Made by a program: the position numbers and the translations under genes | The notes under the pieces: model-generated | Seen by the model: only the letters and a program-made list of their open reading frames with translations | Database searches by the model: none | What the model was told of the DNA's origin: nothing | From: Lumnitzera littorea | Taxonomy: Eukaryota > Streptophyta > Magnoliopsida > Myrtales > Combretaceae | Direction of reading: 5' to 3' | Length of the DNA: 64,000 nucleotides | Assembly: GCA_024138015.1 (NCBI GenBank) | Contig: JAMXBB010000011.1 | Location: 26,287,984 to 26,351,983, forward strand | Shown here: one piece after another, positions 37,590 to 48,159 of the stretch | How the letters are laid out: the number at the start of each line of letters is the position of its first letter | How positions within the stretch are numbered: position 1 is the first letter of the stretch

Positions 37590-38830
37590 AATTACATGCC
37601 TCATACTAGAAAATGGGAAAAAATGGAAGAACTCATTCATAGTTTGTTTAAAGAGCAAGAAGAAAAGTAGCAGCAGAAACAAGATAGCTGGGTTAAGCTC
37701 TTTATGGACACATTTAATAAGTAGCAAACATAGTTGGACGAGCAAAATGCCACCATATAGGCAATGCAGTAGCAACTAAGTGAGCCTAAGGAACCACTAG
37801 CTGAACAATTAAGTAATTAAAAAAGGAAGACCATGACAACTAAGACTATGACTATAGCTGGTACATTACTTGAGCCGACCATGACAGTAGCCAATACTAT
37901 TGACTACTAAGTGCCCATGCGGTCCAGTAGAGTTGATTTCCTAACTTTTAAGGGTGAGGTTTTTAAGACATGGTTATTTTGAGTGAAGCAATTCTTTGAA
38001 ATTGACTCTGCATTAGACGCTTTCAAAGTAAAAATAGCTGCTATACATTTTGAAGATAAGGCTTCTTGATGGTACCATTCCTATACCAGTACATGACCAA
38101 GGGAGATTGTCATTACCTGGCAGGAGTTGATTGGAGCCTTGAGCTTATGGTTTAGTGATAGTGCTTTAGATGACCCCATAGGTGATTTGAAGAAACTCTA
38201 TCAATAGGGCTCCTTACTCAAATATATGGAAGATTTCGAGTTCCTAATTTACTAACTCAATCTTATTGAATCCCATCAAATCAGCTTACTTCTAGTAAGA
38301 CTTAAACCTGAGCTTTAGTACCTAATATGTATGTTCCAACTATACACCCTATAACAAGACTATACCCTTGCAAGGCTGTAGGCAACTACATTGGAAACTA
38401 CACAGACACTGAACAAAAGAACCTGCAATACCTTCCCCTGCCAAGCTTAGACCTATATAAAATACTATACATACAAACCCAATCTGACCCTAAAACCCTA
38501 TGCTAACCAGCTATTACCCTATAAACCACAACCCCAGTTGCTACCTACACCCCTATAAGCATATAAAACCTAACCACCTACACTTAAGCTTAAGCCCATA
38601 CACAAGATAACTCCTGAGGAACTCAAAGAGAAAAGAAGGAAGAAGGAATGATTTAAGTGCAATGAACCTTTTGGGCTAGGGCATAGGTGTAAAAACAAAA
38701 CACTTAACAAGATGATTGTTGAGTCTGAAGAGGAGGAGCCCTTTGTTGAGGTTACTGATGAAGGAAATATAGAGGAACTGGAAGGAGAAATGTCCAAATT
38801 AGCATTGTGCTCACTGCAGCAACTTAGAAT
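37590..38830 (+). pseudogene. Reina-like gag remnant
   Basis: A charged N-terminal part (KWEKMEELIHSLFKEQ, then LFMDTFNK) leads to the capsid region near 37930-38060: SRVDFLTFKGEVFKTWLF, VKQFFEIDSALDAFKVKIAA, IHFEDKAS.WYH. It continues with LWFSDSALDDPIGDLKKLYQ. A knuckle-like stretch near 38655-38700 reads FKCNEPFGLGHRCKNK, matching the chromovirus form C..C....GH.C. Many Gln/Trp positions are TAG, for example in WLF.VKQFF and the K.QQKQ stretch. Confidence 0.75.
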
Positions 38831-41690
38831 GAATGTGGAGGGTCCTACGACTTAAGGGCTACATTAAAACCTAAAGAATTAGTGTATTAGTGGACATTAG
38901 CAGCTTAATCAATTTTGTTGATAGCTAAATGATTAAGGGCATGATGTTTGACTTGTAGCCTATCACTTCACTTAATGTGAAGTTATTTACCACATTAAAG
39001 GTAATCAACTTCTCAAACTTTTACCATTCAATGCTGCTTTATATGTTCAATATTGGGTAGTGAATTGTGTTATGATTTGAGTTGACAATGACAAGGAAGT
39101 ATAACTATAACCTGAAATGACTGACTTAATTGAAGAATATCATAACATATTTGAAACCTTAAGTTCTTTACCCTCGAGCTGTGGGATTGAGCATTGCACA
39201 CACTTGAACAACAACTTCAAACCTGTGAACCTCAAACCTTATAGACACTTAACTGCCTAAAAAATAGTATTGGAAGAGATGATCAAGGGGCTTTTGAACA
39301 GTAGCATTATACGTTAGAGCTACAATCCATTTGCTTATCTAGTGGTCCTAGTTAAAAAGAAAGACCATATATGGAGAATGTGCATTAATTATAGAGAATT
39401 GAACAAGAATACTATTAAGGATCGGTTTCCTATAACAATAGTGGAGGATCTACTTTGTGAACTACATGGAGCCACCTATTTCAGCAAACTTGATCAGAGA
39501 TCAAGCTACCACCATATTTTAACGCACCTTAAAGATGTGTTCAAAACAACTTTTCACACCTATGACGGACATTATCAATTCCTAGTCAAGTGGGTTGACT
39601 GATGCCCCTTCTACTTTTCAAGGGTTAATGAATCGCATTTTCAAGCCACTCTTAAGGAAGTTATGTTGGTCCTTTTTGACGATATATTAGTTCATAGCAA
39701 TACTATCCTTGATCATATAGAGCACCTGTGGGCTGTCTTTGATATTTTGAGAAGAGAAAAGTTGTTTCTAAAGCAAAGCAAATGTGTTTTCAGAGTTGTA
39801 AAAATTGAGAATTTGGGCCACATAATTATTAGAGATGAGGTGGCCACCGATCCTAAGAAGGTAGATGCTATTGTGCAATGGCTACAACCTTAGACATTGA
39901 AGCAATTGCATGGGTTTTTAAGTCTTGTAGGTTACTATAAATGCTTCATTCAAAATTATAACGTCATTTCCAAATCCTTAACTAATTTGTTGAAGAAGGG
40001 TCAATTTCGATGGAATGAAGTTGCTGTCCTAGCCTTTGAGAAGTTAAAGGCAACATTAATAGCATCCCTAGTTCTCATGCTACCAAATTTTACAAAACCC
40101 ATTGTGGTTGAGACGGATGCAAGTGGAGGTGGACTTAGAGTTGTTCTTATGCAAGAATAACATCCTATTGCTTATTTAAGCAAAGCTATTCGTCCTAAGT
40201 TACAAGGGTTATCAGCCTATGAAAAAGAACTAATCAGCTTAGTATATGCAATTGATAAGTGGCACCACTATCCTATAGAGGGATACTTCATTGTCAAGAT
40301 TGATCATCATAACCTCAAATACCTATTGGAGCAAAAGTTGATGACTCCAAGTAGGCATAAGTGGCTTACAAAACTTTTGGGCATGGATTATGAGATCCAA
40401 TTTAAGAGTAGCTCTACTAATGTAGCAGCTATTGCTCTTTCAAGATTAAAGGAACTAGTCCTATTGCAAGCAACAACTATAGTTGTTACGTCATAATTGC
40501 TAGATGAAATTAAAGCGAGTTAGCTTATCAACAACGCCTATTCCAAGGTTTTGGATAAGCTCAGAGCTGGCCAAACTTGTGGTTGTTTTGCATTAATTAA
40601 TGGATTACTAAGGTGGAAACATCGAGTTGTGGTAGGGCCATCTGTACCCTTACGTGCATGCTTGCTCTAGTTATATCATAGTGGAGCTTCAGGGAGCCAC
40701 TCTAGAGCACATGTAACTTATAAGAGGATAGGGTCTATTTTTTACTGGCCTAGACTTGTGAAAGAAGTGCACCAATTTGTTAGGGAATGTGATGTATATC
40801 AGTGGTATAAGTTTGAGAATGTGGCTTCACTAGGGTTATTGTAACCTTTGCCTATGCCTAATGGGTGTTGAAGGGAAGTCAATATGGACTTCATTAAAGG
40901 GTTACCTAAATCGAGGGTAAGGAAGTAATCATGGTCATTGTAGACTGATTTAGCAAATACAACCACTTTCTTGCCCTTTTGCATTCTTATATAGCATCTC
41001 AAGTAGCTCATGCTTTTATTGAAAATGCATACAAACTACATGGGATGCTAAAGATCATCATAAGTGATAGGGACCTTATCTTCCTAAGCAGTTTTTGGAG
41101 GGAATTTTTTAAAATACATTGGGTTGAGCTAAATCTCTCTACTGCCTACCACCTTCAGATAGGTGACTAATCTAAGGTGGTCAACAAATATATTAAGATG
41201 TACTTACGATGTTAGACTGGAAAGGAACCCAACAAGTAGACATAATACTTAGGCTTAGCTGAGTGGTGTTACAATATAAATTTCCACTCAAGTACTAAGG
41301 CAACTCTATTTGAGGTCTTATATGGCTAGCCACCCCCAATCTACATGCCGTATATACCTTGGGATTCAAGTAATGCAGCTGTAGACTCTCTTTTAATAGA
41401 TAGGGAATAGACATAGAGGATGTTGTAGTTCTATTTAAGGAAGGCACAACATCGTATGAAGCAACAAGTTGATAGACAGAGGTGATAGAGAGTTTGGGAT
41501 AAGAGATTGGGTAATGCTTAAGCTACAGCCTTATCGGCAGCATAACCTTGAGATGTACAGGAGGAACAAGTTTACCCTTAAATTTTTTAGACCCTACAAG
41601 ATTTTGGATAAGTTTAGCTCAATTGCTTACTTCTTGGACATTCTTTTAGAGACATATATTCACCCACTATTCCAAGTTTCATAGTTGAAA
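38831..41690 (+). pseudogene. Reina-like pol remnant: protease, RT, RNase H, integrase
   Basis: A poor protease trace (ISVLVDISSLINFVDS) lies near 38880. RT runs about 39190-39990: FAYLVVLVKKKDHIWRMCIN, then YRELNKNTIKDRFPITIVED, then ELHGATYFSKLDQRSSYHH. The catalytic box is LFDD at 39672-39683, followed by LVGYYKCFIQNY. RNase H runs about 39990-40450 (VETDASGGGLRVVLMQE, IAYLSKAIRPKLQGLSAYEK, then the chromovirus VKIDHHNLKYLLEQK). Integrase runs about 40550-41480. Its zinc finger keeps H and H but has ECDVYQ where CDVC is expected. The core has MDFIKGLPKS and IIISDRDLIFLSSFWREFF, but the catalytic Glu is Lys (SKVVNKY). Stops and at least two frame changes make it inactive. Confidence 0.88.
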
Positions 41691-41918
41691 CACTACCAGG
41701 ATTTTAAGCCATATCTACCTTCACCGCTCCCTACAAAAGACAAAGAAGAACAATTAGAGTCGGTTGCGATATTAAAGAGGAAACTTGTTAAAAGAGGAAG
41801 GAAATATGGTGTCCTGGTTTTGATTCACTAGAAGAATCAGTCTCCAATTGATGCTACGTAGGAGTATGTGAATAATTTGAGGCTACAGCTCCCTCACTCA
41901 ACCATATGGACAAGGTTT
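41690..41918 (+). pseudogene. Chromodomain remnant at the integrase C terminus
   Basis: After HPLFQVS the frame reads PYLPSPLPTKDK, then VAILKRKLVKRGRKYGVLVL, then IDAT.EYVNNLRLQLP. This follows the chromovirus chromodomain plan (iL..R....g....vLV.W.....ATWE....l...FP), with the two aromatic-cage Trp positions lost or changed to stops. Chromodomains are thought to steer integration toward particular chromatin. Confidence 0.65.
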
Positions 41919-41934
41919 TGGAAGAAGGAGCAGA
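41919..41934 (+). other. Polypurine tract of the Reina-like element
   Basis: TGGAAGAAGGAGCAGA lies directly upstream of the 3' LTR, the expected place for plus-strand DNA priming. Confidence 0.7.
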
Positions 41935-42376
41935 TGATGCAAGGGTTTCTAACAAGGAGGTTGAAGGTAGAGATAATTAAGGTTTCATGATGATTGGGAA
42001 GACACAATATAAGCTACTAGACTTATGTTGTTCTTTTTTCTAAGATTAAGTCTTTTGTTTTAGAAAACTAAGGATTTTAAATTGCATAATGAATAATGGG
42101 GCCATAGTCCATGGGCCATTAGCTAAACCCAGGCTTAGTACTATTCTAGTATTTTCTTTGCATATTATGTCACATGGATATAAATATACGTGTTAGCATG
42201 ACACATTATTTTACAAAATATCAGTAACTACTTAAGGGGGAAATCTCTATATAGTGATACATATTATTGTACACAAAAATACAAAAATACATTTTTTTTT
42301 CCCGCAATTCTACTTGTCCATTGATTTCTCCTTGGATTTGCATTCGAATCCAGCATCCTGCAATTATCATACACCA
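41935..42376 (+). repeat. 3' LTR of the Reina-like element
   Basis: It runs from TGATGCAAGGG to TCATACACCA, keeping canonical TG...CA ends, and is followed by TAGTC. It pairs with 37138-37566. Confidence 0.9.
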
Positions 42377-42381
42377 TAGTC

Positions 42382-43509
42382 TTGGATTTGCATTTTTTTC
42401 TTTTCCCAAGAAGATTTATTCCTTTTCATCAAGAAATTTAGACATCCTTAGTTTTTCTTGATTTTTTGCCTAAATGAATTCATCGTTTATAGTCGGTGTG
42501 GATTCCTTAAACTTACAAAAGTACTAGAAAAGCAAAACTACAAGCTGTTCTATTCTATGAAAAAGTCCCGGGTCGCGGCTTTGAATATTATTTTTCTGTT
42601 TCGTTCCTGGGCCGTAAAAAATCCCCCGGTGAATATCGGCCTCCTCTTTTTTTTTTGGGGTCATTTCATGCCACGCGGCTTCAAAATTGCGTGACAGGTG
42701 GGCTGGCACTTCTTCAAGACGTGGGCTTGGATTCATGGATTTAATTCTTGGACCAAATCGCTTCAATTTGTGCTGACTTTTAAATTTGTGTTTCTCTCCT
42801 AGGCTTGAATTGGGCGGTAGCATATGGGCTTGAATGTCGACGTCAATGTGCTTGTTGTCATAATTCTTACAATTGTTGTTGGATAATACGGGCTTCAATT
42901 TCTTCCAAGCGTCTCGGCTTTGAATATGCATTTGTTTCACGGATTTCAACGTGAAGCTGGCATCACCTTGTATGAGAATATCCCTTTTCTTTTTTTCTTT
43001 TTTTTTTTTCATTTTGATATCGTTTAATTTAATTGTTATATTTTTATAATATAATATCAATAAATTTTTTAGTTTATTATTTGCTTTGCTTATTGTCTAA
43101 AGTTATTGAACAAAAGAGTCTTGAAGTATTAGACAAAAGTTAAAAAATTCATGTAATATATTTGGTGGTACAAATTATAATATTGAACTTTATTGTAATT
43201 TATAATATAAATAATAATTTTTTAAAAATTTATTATTTATATTAAAATTTTTATTTTTTCAGTTACAAAAGTTTATGTCCAATACTAGATATACCAAATA
43301 TGGTATAAGAGGGTTGTACAACCTTATTCTTCTTGTATACCATGAGCTTCGAATAAATCTTTTGCAAGGGGTAAGGTAATATTCGCATATATGTCTCTAA
43401 GGATAACATTGATGATTCTGGCCCTACCATCCTCATAGGTTGGTCGAGTTGTATTAGTGACGATGCTTTACCCTTCTGCGCCTGAGGAGGATCACTCAAT
43501 ATAGAATCC
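42382..43509. other. Spacer with recurring GGCTT(C/T/G)(A/G)A words
   Basis: 42540-42960 is richer in GC than its surroundings and repeats a short phrase (GGCTTGAAT, GGCTTCAAT, GGCTTTGAATAT) about eight times at uneven spacing. A 178-codon reading frame on the minus strand (42524-43060) is Lys/Asn-rich with no recognisable motif, and I do not accept it as a gene. 43060-43260 is A/T-only. The last 200 bp may belong to the truncated N-terminal part of the E1 extra ORF, but I could not align it. Confidence 0.5.
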
Positions 43510-43514
43510 GTACT

Positions 43515-45845
43515 GAAGGTGAGAAGAGGCTCGGGTCGAGTGACGCCTAGGCTGTCCAGGAGATCTTAGCCTTCATGGAGCTGAGAGGTAGCTAGGAGAT
43601 CAATGCTACGGAGATCGTGGAAAGGTATTTTTGGCGCTTGATCTCCGAGCTCTTCCCCAGCATGAAGAAGGCTATGACAGAGAAGTGGGTTGAAGGTACT
43701 GGTTTATTCCTATGCACTTGTTTGTTGTGCTAGTGTCGGGGTGTTTCATTTGACACTTGTATGATGAGAGGACTTTCTTAGTCATGCTGGTCACGATGGT
43801 GTTTTGCAAATGGTAGTGGTAGTTTCTTTACATTTATCATTGTTTTCTTTTTCCAACCTTTAGATTAGTCTTCCTGCAGGCAAGAGTTTGGCTCCAAAGG
43901 TGCTTTGTCTGTCTGTGGACAATCTAATAAGCTAATGCCAAGCACGATCTAAGGCAAGTCAGCCAACAGAGAAGGCAGCAAGGCCAAAGCCAGGGCCGGG
44001 AGAGACCAGCAAGGCGCGATCGAAGTCTGTGCCTTAGGGGATTCCCCTCGTCATTTAGGATAAACTGACAGACATAGCACCTTTGAGCATAGCTCTCCCC
44101 ATTCCTACCATCCACCCGTCCGAACCCATCATCGTGGGCGACGAAGGCATCAACGCGAAGGGGCTCGACGTGCAGGTGCCTTCTCCTTTGACGATAGTAG
44201 AAGGAGAAATCGGGGAGATAGCCACCCTACCTGCAGCCGCCGGCAAGAAGTGTAAGGCTCCCAAGGTACTCGAGGAGCTAGGTCTAGGGACGAAGAGGTA
44301 AAAGCCCCTAGCAAGGGGACCTTTGGCTAGGAGAAAGTGGAATGAGTAGCCCCTAGATCATTCCTTCTAGAACGTAGATGACGTTACGGATGGGGTTTTG
44401 GATGTCCTCAACGACTTTTGAAAGCTGGGGCTGGGGATAGGGCTAGGGCTAAGGTCAAACTCATTCTTAAAAGCACCATATACTTCCAAGGATGAAGCGT
44501 TGAAGAGGGGGGGCCTCGAGATGGAGATAAAGAGGGCCCAAGGGAAGATCTTGCGGTTGAAATGGTAGGTTCGTGTTGGCAACCTGACGTTGCGGCACTG
44601 AACCCTCAGTTACTAGGCTTCAATGGGATCTTATACCCTTGGTGACTGCGCTATGTCGGAAAGGATCTCATAAGAGGGTACGAGTGACCCTATAAAAACT
44701 ACAGGTCACTTGAGTACCCTGATGCGGTAAGCAGGTCTTCCATGCTGTTGTGGTGTTATATTTTAGCGTCTTGTACTAACTTATGGGTTTTATTTTCATC
44801 TTATAGTACCATAGTCATGTGCTCCTTGAGCTGAGCAAGTCCCATGCCACCCAAAAGAGGTAATTGGGTTGCAAGAAGAGTTACATCAGCAGAAGAAGTA
44901 CCTACTAGAAGTGGAGACTTCTAGTAAGAGGTACTTAAGAAAATTTGCTCAAGCTAACAAGCGCCTCCACTGCTCTGTTGTATAGGTGGTAGGACTTCAG
45001 GTGAGGCTCAAGTATGTAGAGTAGGAGAGGGGCAAAGTAGAGAAGGATGCCCAAAGGGTTACAGAACTGAAGGCTTAGCTGGAGAACGAGTAAAAGACGA
45101 AGGCTCGTCTTTTGCAACAATTGGAGGAGGAGGGCACAATTAGGGCTTGAATAAAAAAAAAATGTCGAGCTGAAGGCTTTCGTGGCTAGGTTGAAAACCA
45201 AGCTGGCGATGAAGGTGTCCAAATGTGAGGGCGTGAGGGCCATGTCACTTGAGCTGGCCGGCTTAAAGGCCATTTTGGAGCAACAAGTTGGGGAACTTCG
45301 AGGCAGGTTTTTGGAGATGGAAGAGATCATTTCTAAGATGAAGAGTGGGGAGGTCCTCAGCGTTGTTGCCATAAAGAAGGCAGTCGCTGACTATAGGGCT
45401 ATCGAAGAGTGGCTAAAAGAGCTATAAGACCTGTCTACTAACTTTGCCTGCTTCACCAGGAGAGAAATCTTCTTCCATTATCTAGATCTAGACTTTAGCT
45501 TCTTAGATTTTCTAGACTCCCCCACATTCAACGAGAAGAGGGAAGCCTTAGTGCGAGGGGAGTCCGCTTAGGCAACCGTCGAAGACACAAGCATGTCTTA
45601 TGATGCTTGGGTAAGGTAGGGCGCTTTTACATTTGGCCCTACCTTGGCAACTCAGCAAGAGGATGCCTTAGTTGTCCTTGGGGAAGATTTGCCCGTGGGG
45701 GGTCTTGCCGCTCCTGGTTCGCATGTCTTGTGCTCCCTTCTTGCTCAAGGCCTGTCGACTGAAGTGCTTGCGGATCACTGCTCGAAATAAATTGACGCCT
45801 TAAATTTTCTAAAGTTACTCGAGTTAGCTGATCCCAAGTGGTAGT
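43515..45845 (+). pseudogene. E1 extra (antisense) ORF, Transposase_28-like, 5' truncated
   Basis: 43540-43700 reads ILAFMELRGS, then NATEIVERYFWRLISELFPS, then MKKAMTEKWVEGT, which aligns with 55870-56010 in E2. A Pro/Ser/Val-rich linker follows (44083-44300, IALPIPTIHPSEPIIVGDEG). A long coiled coil follows at about 44830-45430 (open from 45182: LELAGLKAILEQQVGELRGR, FLEMEEIISKMKS), with a conserved tail ending ...LLELADPKW near 45840. Poly(A)-signal-like AAATAAATAAA lies at about 45932-45942. The protein type recalls the plant putative gypsy-type transposon domain (PF04195) with C-terminal coiled coil. Its role is unknown. It runs opposite to gag-pol. Confidence 0.65.
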
Positions 45846-46007
45846 AAGGTTCTGTAATTTTTTTTTCTTTTTTCTTTTTTTGATGTGGTTAGGGTCGGGA
45901 TGCTGGCCTTTGTTCTATAAACAAAGGTATGAAATAAATAAATGAAGTTTTTTGAAAGTGTTGTATTATTCCGCATTTATCGGCGGCCTCTTCTACTTGG
46001 TTTCATT

Positions 46008-46530
46008 AGGGTATTTCCTCTTGCCAAGGTTACTTTAAGGGGGTCAGGTCGGTGGCGTCCCAACCTGCCCAATTTGTGGGAGTTCTTTTATACAAGGGTT
46101 GTTTACCTTTAGTTTACCTTTACCGAGGTTACTTTAAGGGGGTCAGGTTGGTGGCATTCCAACTGGCCCGATTCATGAGAATTCCTTTATGCAAAGGGTG
46201 TTTCCTCTTACTGAAGTTATCCTAAGGGGGTCAGGTTGGTGGCGTTCCAACTTGCCCAGTTGATAGAAGTTCTTCTATGCAAAGGGTGTTTCCCCTTGCG
46301 AGGTTACCCTAAGGGGTTCGGGTTGGTGGCATTCTGACCTGCTCGGTTCGTGGGAGTTCTAGTGTATAAGGGGTGTTTCCCTTGTCGAGGTTACGCTAAG
46401 GGGATTAGGTTGGTGGCTTTTCATCCTACCCGGTTCATGGGAATTCCTTCCTCTGTATAAGGGGTGTTTTCCCTTCGCCGAGGTTACCTTAAGGGGGTCA
46501 GGTTGATGTTGTTCCAACCTATCCAAGTAA
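46008..46530. repeat. Minisatellite of six 85-100 bp units in E1
   Basis: Each unit starts GGGTGTTTCC-like (46008, 46098, 46197, 46286, 46371, 46463) and contains GAGGTTAC, TAAGGGGGTCAGGTTGGTGG, a TTCCAACCTGCCC-like half and GGGAGTTC. It sits between the 3' end of the integrase (minus) and the 3' end of the extra ORF (plus). About two units survive at the same place in E2. Confidence 0.92.
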
Positions 46531-46659
46531 CTATTCATGTGCCTTTTTGATAGGTTGGTAAGGCGATAGAAACAAAAGGAGAGAGAGAGAAGCATGCAAT
46601 CAATTTAGAGCTTTTTATTTCGACTCAATTTGAAAGTAAAATTGTACATGATGAAATTT

Positions 46660-47800
46660 TAATCAAAGTAGAGGTGTAGATTACCTACTTTCTCCCTAAC
46701 TCTAATCGGGTCTACGTGCGCGGGATAATCTCACCATCCAATCTTTCTAGCTTGTATGCTCCATTACCCACTTTCTCCCTAACTCTGACCAGGTCTTCCC
46801 AATTGGGGGCCAACTTACCTTGGCCTTCTTGTAAACCAGTGGCCTCCAATTTTCGGTACACTAGGTCACCGACCTTAAATTCCTTGTGTCAGACCTTTTG
46901 ATCATAATATTGGGTGGCTTGATGTTGGTATGTGGTAACCTGAGCAGCAATAAGGTCTTTGATTTCCTCTATTGTGTCGATCCTTGCCTACAACAATGAG
47001 TCATTTAGGGCAGTGTCGAAACTTCAAGTCTGAATATTGGGGAGTTTGAGTTCGATAAGGAAGACTACTTCCGACCCGAAAGCAAGACAAAAGGGGGTCT
47101 TGCCCGTTAAAGTCCGGTGCGTGGTCTTGTACCCCCACAAGATATTAAGTAGCTTGTTGGCCCAGGTACCGTAAGATCGATCCATGTGTTTCTTAAGGCT
47201 ATCTAAAATGACTCGATTGGTCGCATCCACTTGTCTTTTTAATTGGAGGTAGCAACTAAGGTGAAGTGCGCAGCGATGTGGTGCTTAGTGCAGAACTTCC
47301 TGAACTTGGGGTTGTCAAATTGTCGACTATTGTTCATGATCAGTGTATGGGGGATTCCAAATTGGGAGAGAATATTGTTTTTAAAAAATGAGTATCTACA
47401 CTCCTCTCCATGATTCTAGCCATGGCTTCAGTCTCCACCCACTTCGCGAAGTAGTTTATGGCGACAATTATGAACTGCCATCCTCTTGATGCTTTTGGGA
47501 AGGTGTCGAGGATATCGATCCCCCATTTGGTGAATAGCTACGAGCTTGTCAGGGGTTGGAGTGCAGTGCTGGGTGCATGACTGATTGAGGTGTACTTCTA
47601 GCATTGCGAGCACTTCTGGGCTACGATCTTTGCGTCTTACCTCATGGTAAGCCAATAATATCCAAGCCGTAGTGCTCGAAGGTACAGGGCTTGGGATTGG
47701 ATATGATTGCTGCACACTCTAGTGTGCAACTCTTCTATGATCCATAGCCCCTCCCTTTCTTGGGGACACTAGAGCCGGGAGGGGGGGAGGGGGGCCTGAT
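46660..47800 (-). pseudogene. E1 integrase remnant
   Basis: Reading right to left, the frame gives AINYFAKWVETEAMARI (first catalytic Asp changed to Asn), LIMNNSRQFDNPKFRKFCTK, then VILDSLKKHMDRSYGTWANK, LLNILWGYKTTHRTLTGKTP and FCLAFGSEVVFLIEL. The end of the domain is GDLVYRKLEA, KLAPNWEDLVRVREKVG, NGAYKLERLDGEIIPRT. The second catalytic Asp is also Asn (codon at 47332-47334, in LIMNN instead of LI.DN), so the enzyme could not work even without the stops. A short stretch (CTTTCTCCCTAACTCT) is duplicated at 46688 and 46764. Confidence 0.85.
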
Positions 47801-48159
47801 TCCCCTACAAAATAGGATACCACCAAATAGCATATAATTGGTAGCGTGATACCAAAGCTTCTTCGACTCCCTCCTATCCTCTAGCAACGTACCTACTTCA
47901 AGTAGCTCTGGATAAGATCCATTCAGTTCGGCTCTGGTGTCGTCGTAGTCAATTCTAGAATTTTAGCCGAGCTTAGAGCTATGCTTTTATCCAGTAGGTA
48001 CTCTATAAAGATCTTACTGTCCTTCATCTTGGGCTTCTATATGCTAGTAGAGGCCATCTTGGATAGCCAATCTATTGTGGAATTTTAAAGGCGGGGGATC
48101 TTTATGATGTCCTAAGAAGGGAACTCTGCTAAGAGGCTCTTCACCATATAGAGGTACCT

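Larger units (their letters stand above)
37138..42376 (+). mobile_element. Reina-like chromovirus (Ty3/Gypsy), complete but defective
   Basis: Short LTRs (429 and 442 bp), a tRNA-Met primer site, gag, protease, RT, RNase H, integrase and a chromodomain remnant occur in that order over 5239 bp. TAGTC flanks both sides (37133-37137 and 42377-42381), an exact target duplication. Small size, short LTRs and domain order fit the Reina clade, though the clade call is by eye. The LTRs differ at roughly one base in eight, and stops occur in every domain. Confidence 0.88.

Noticed and set aside
37138..42376. Possible pararetrovirus (caulimovirus-like) insertion, since RT and RNase H are present
   Set aside because: LTRs with target duplication, integrase and chromodomain remnants are all present, and no movement-protein-like frame is seen; this is a Gypsy retrotransposon.
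42524..43060. 178-codon open frame on the minus strand, the longest in the window
   Set aside because: Lys/Asn-rich with homopolymer-derived Lys runs, no motif, and opposite to nothing conserved. It lies in a repeat-word island and has no promoter or splice context I can see.
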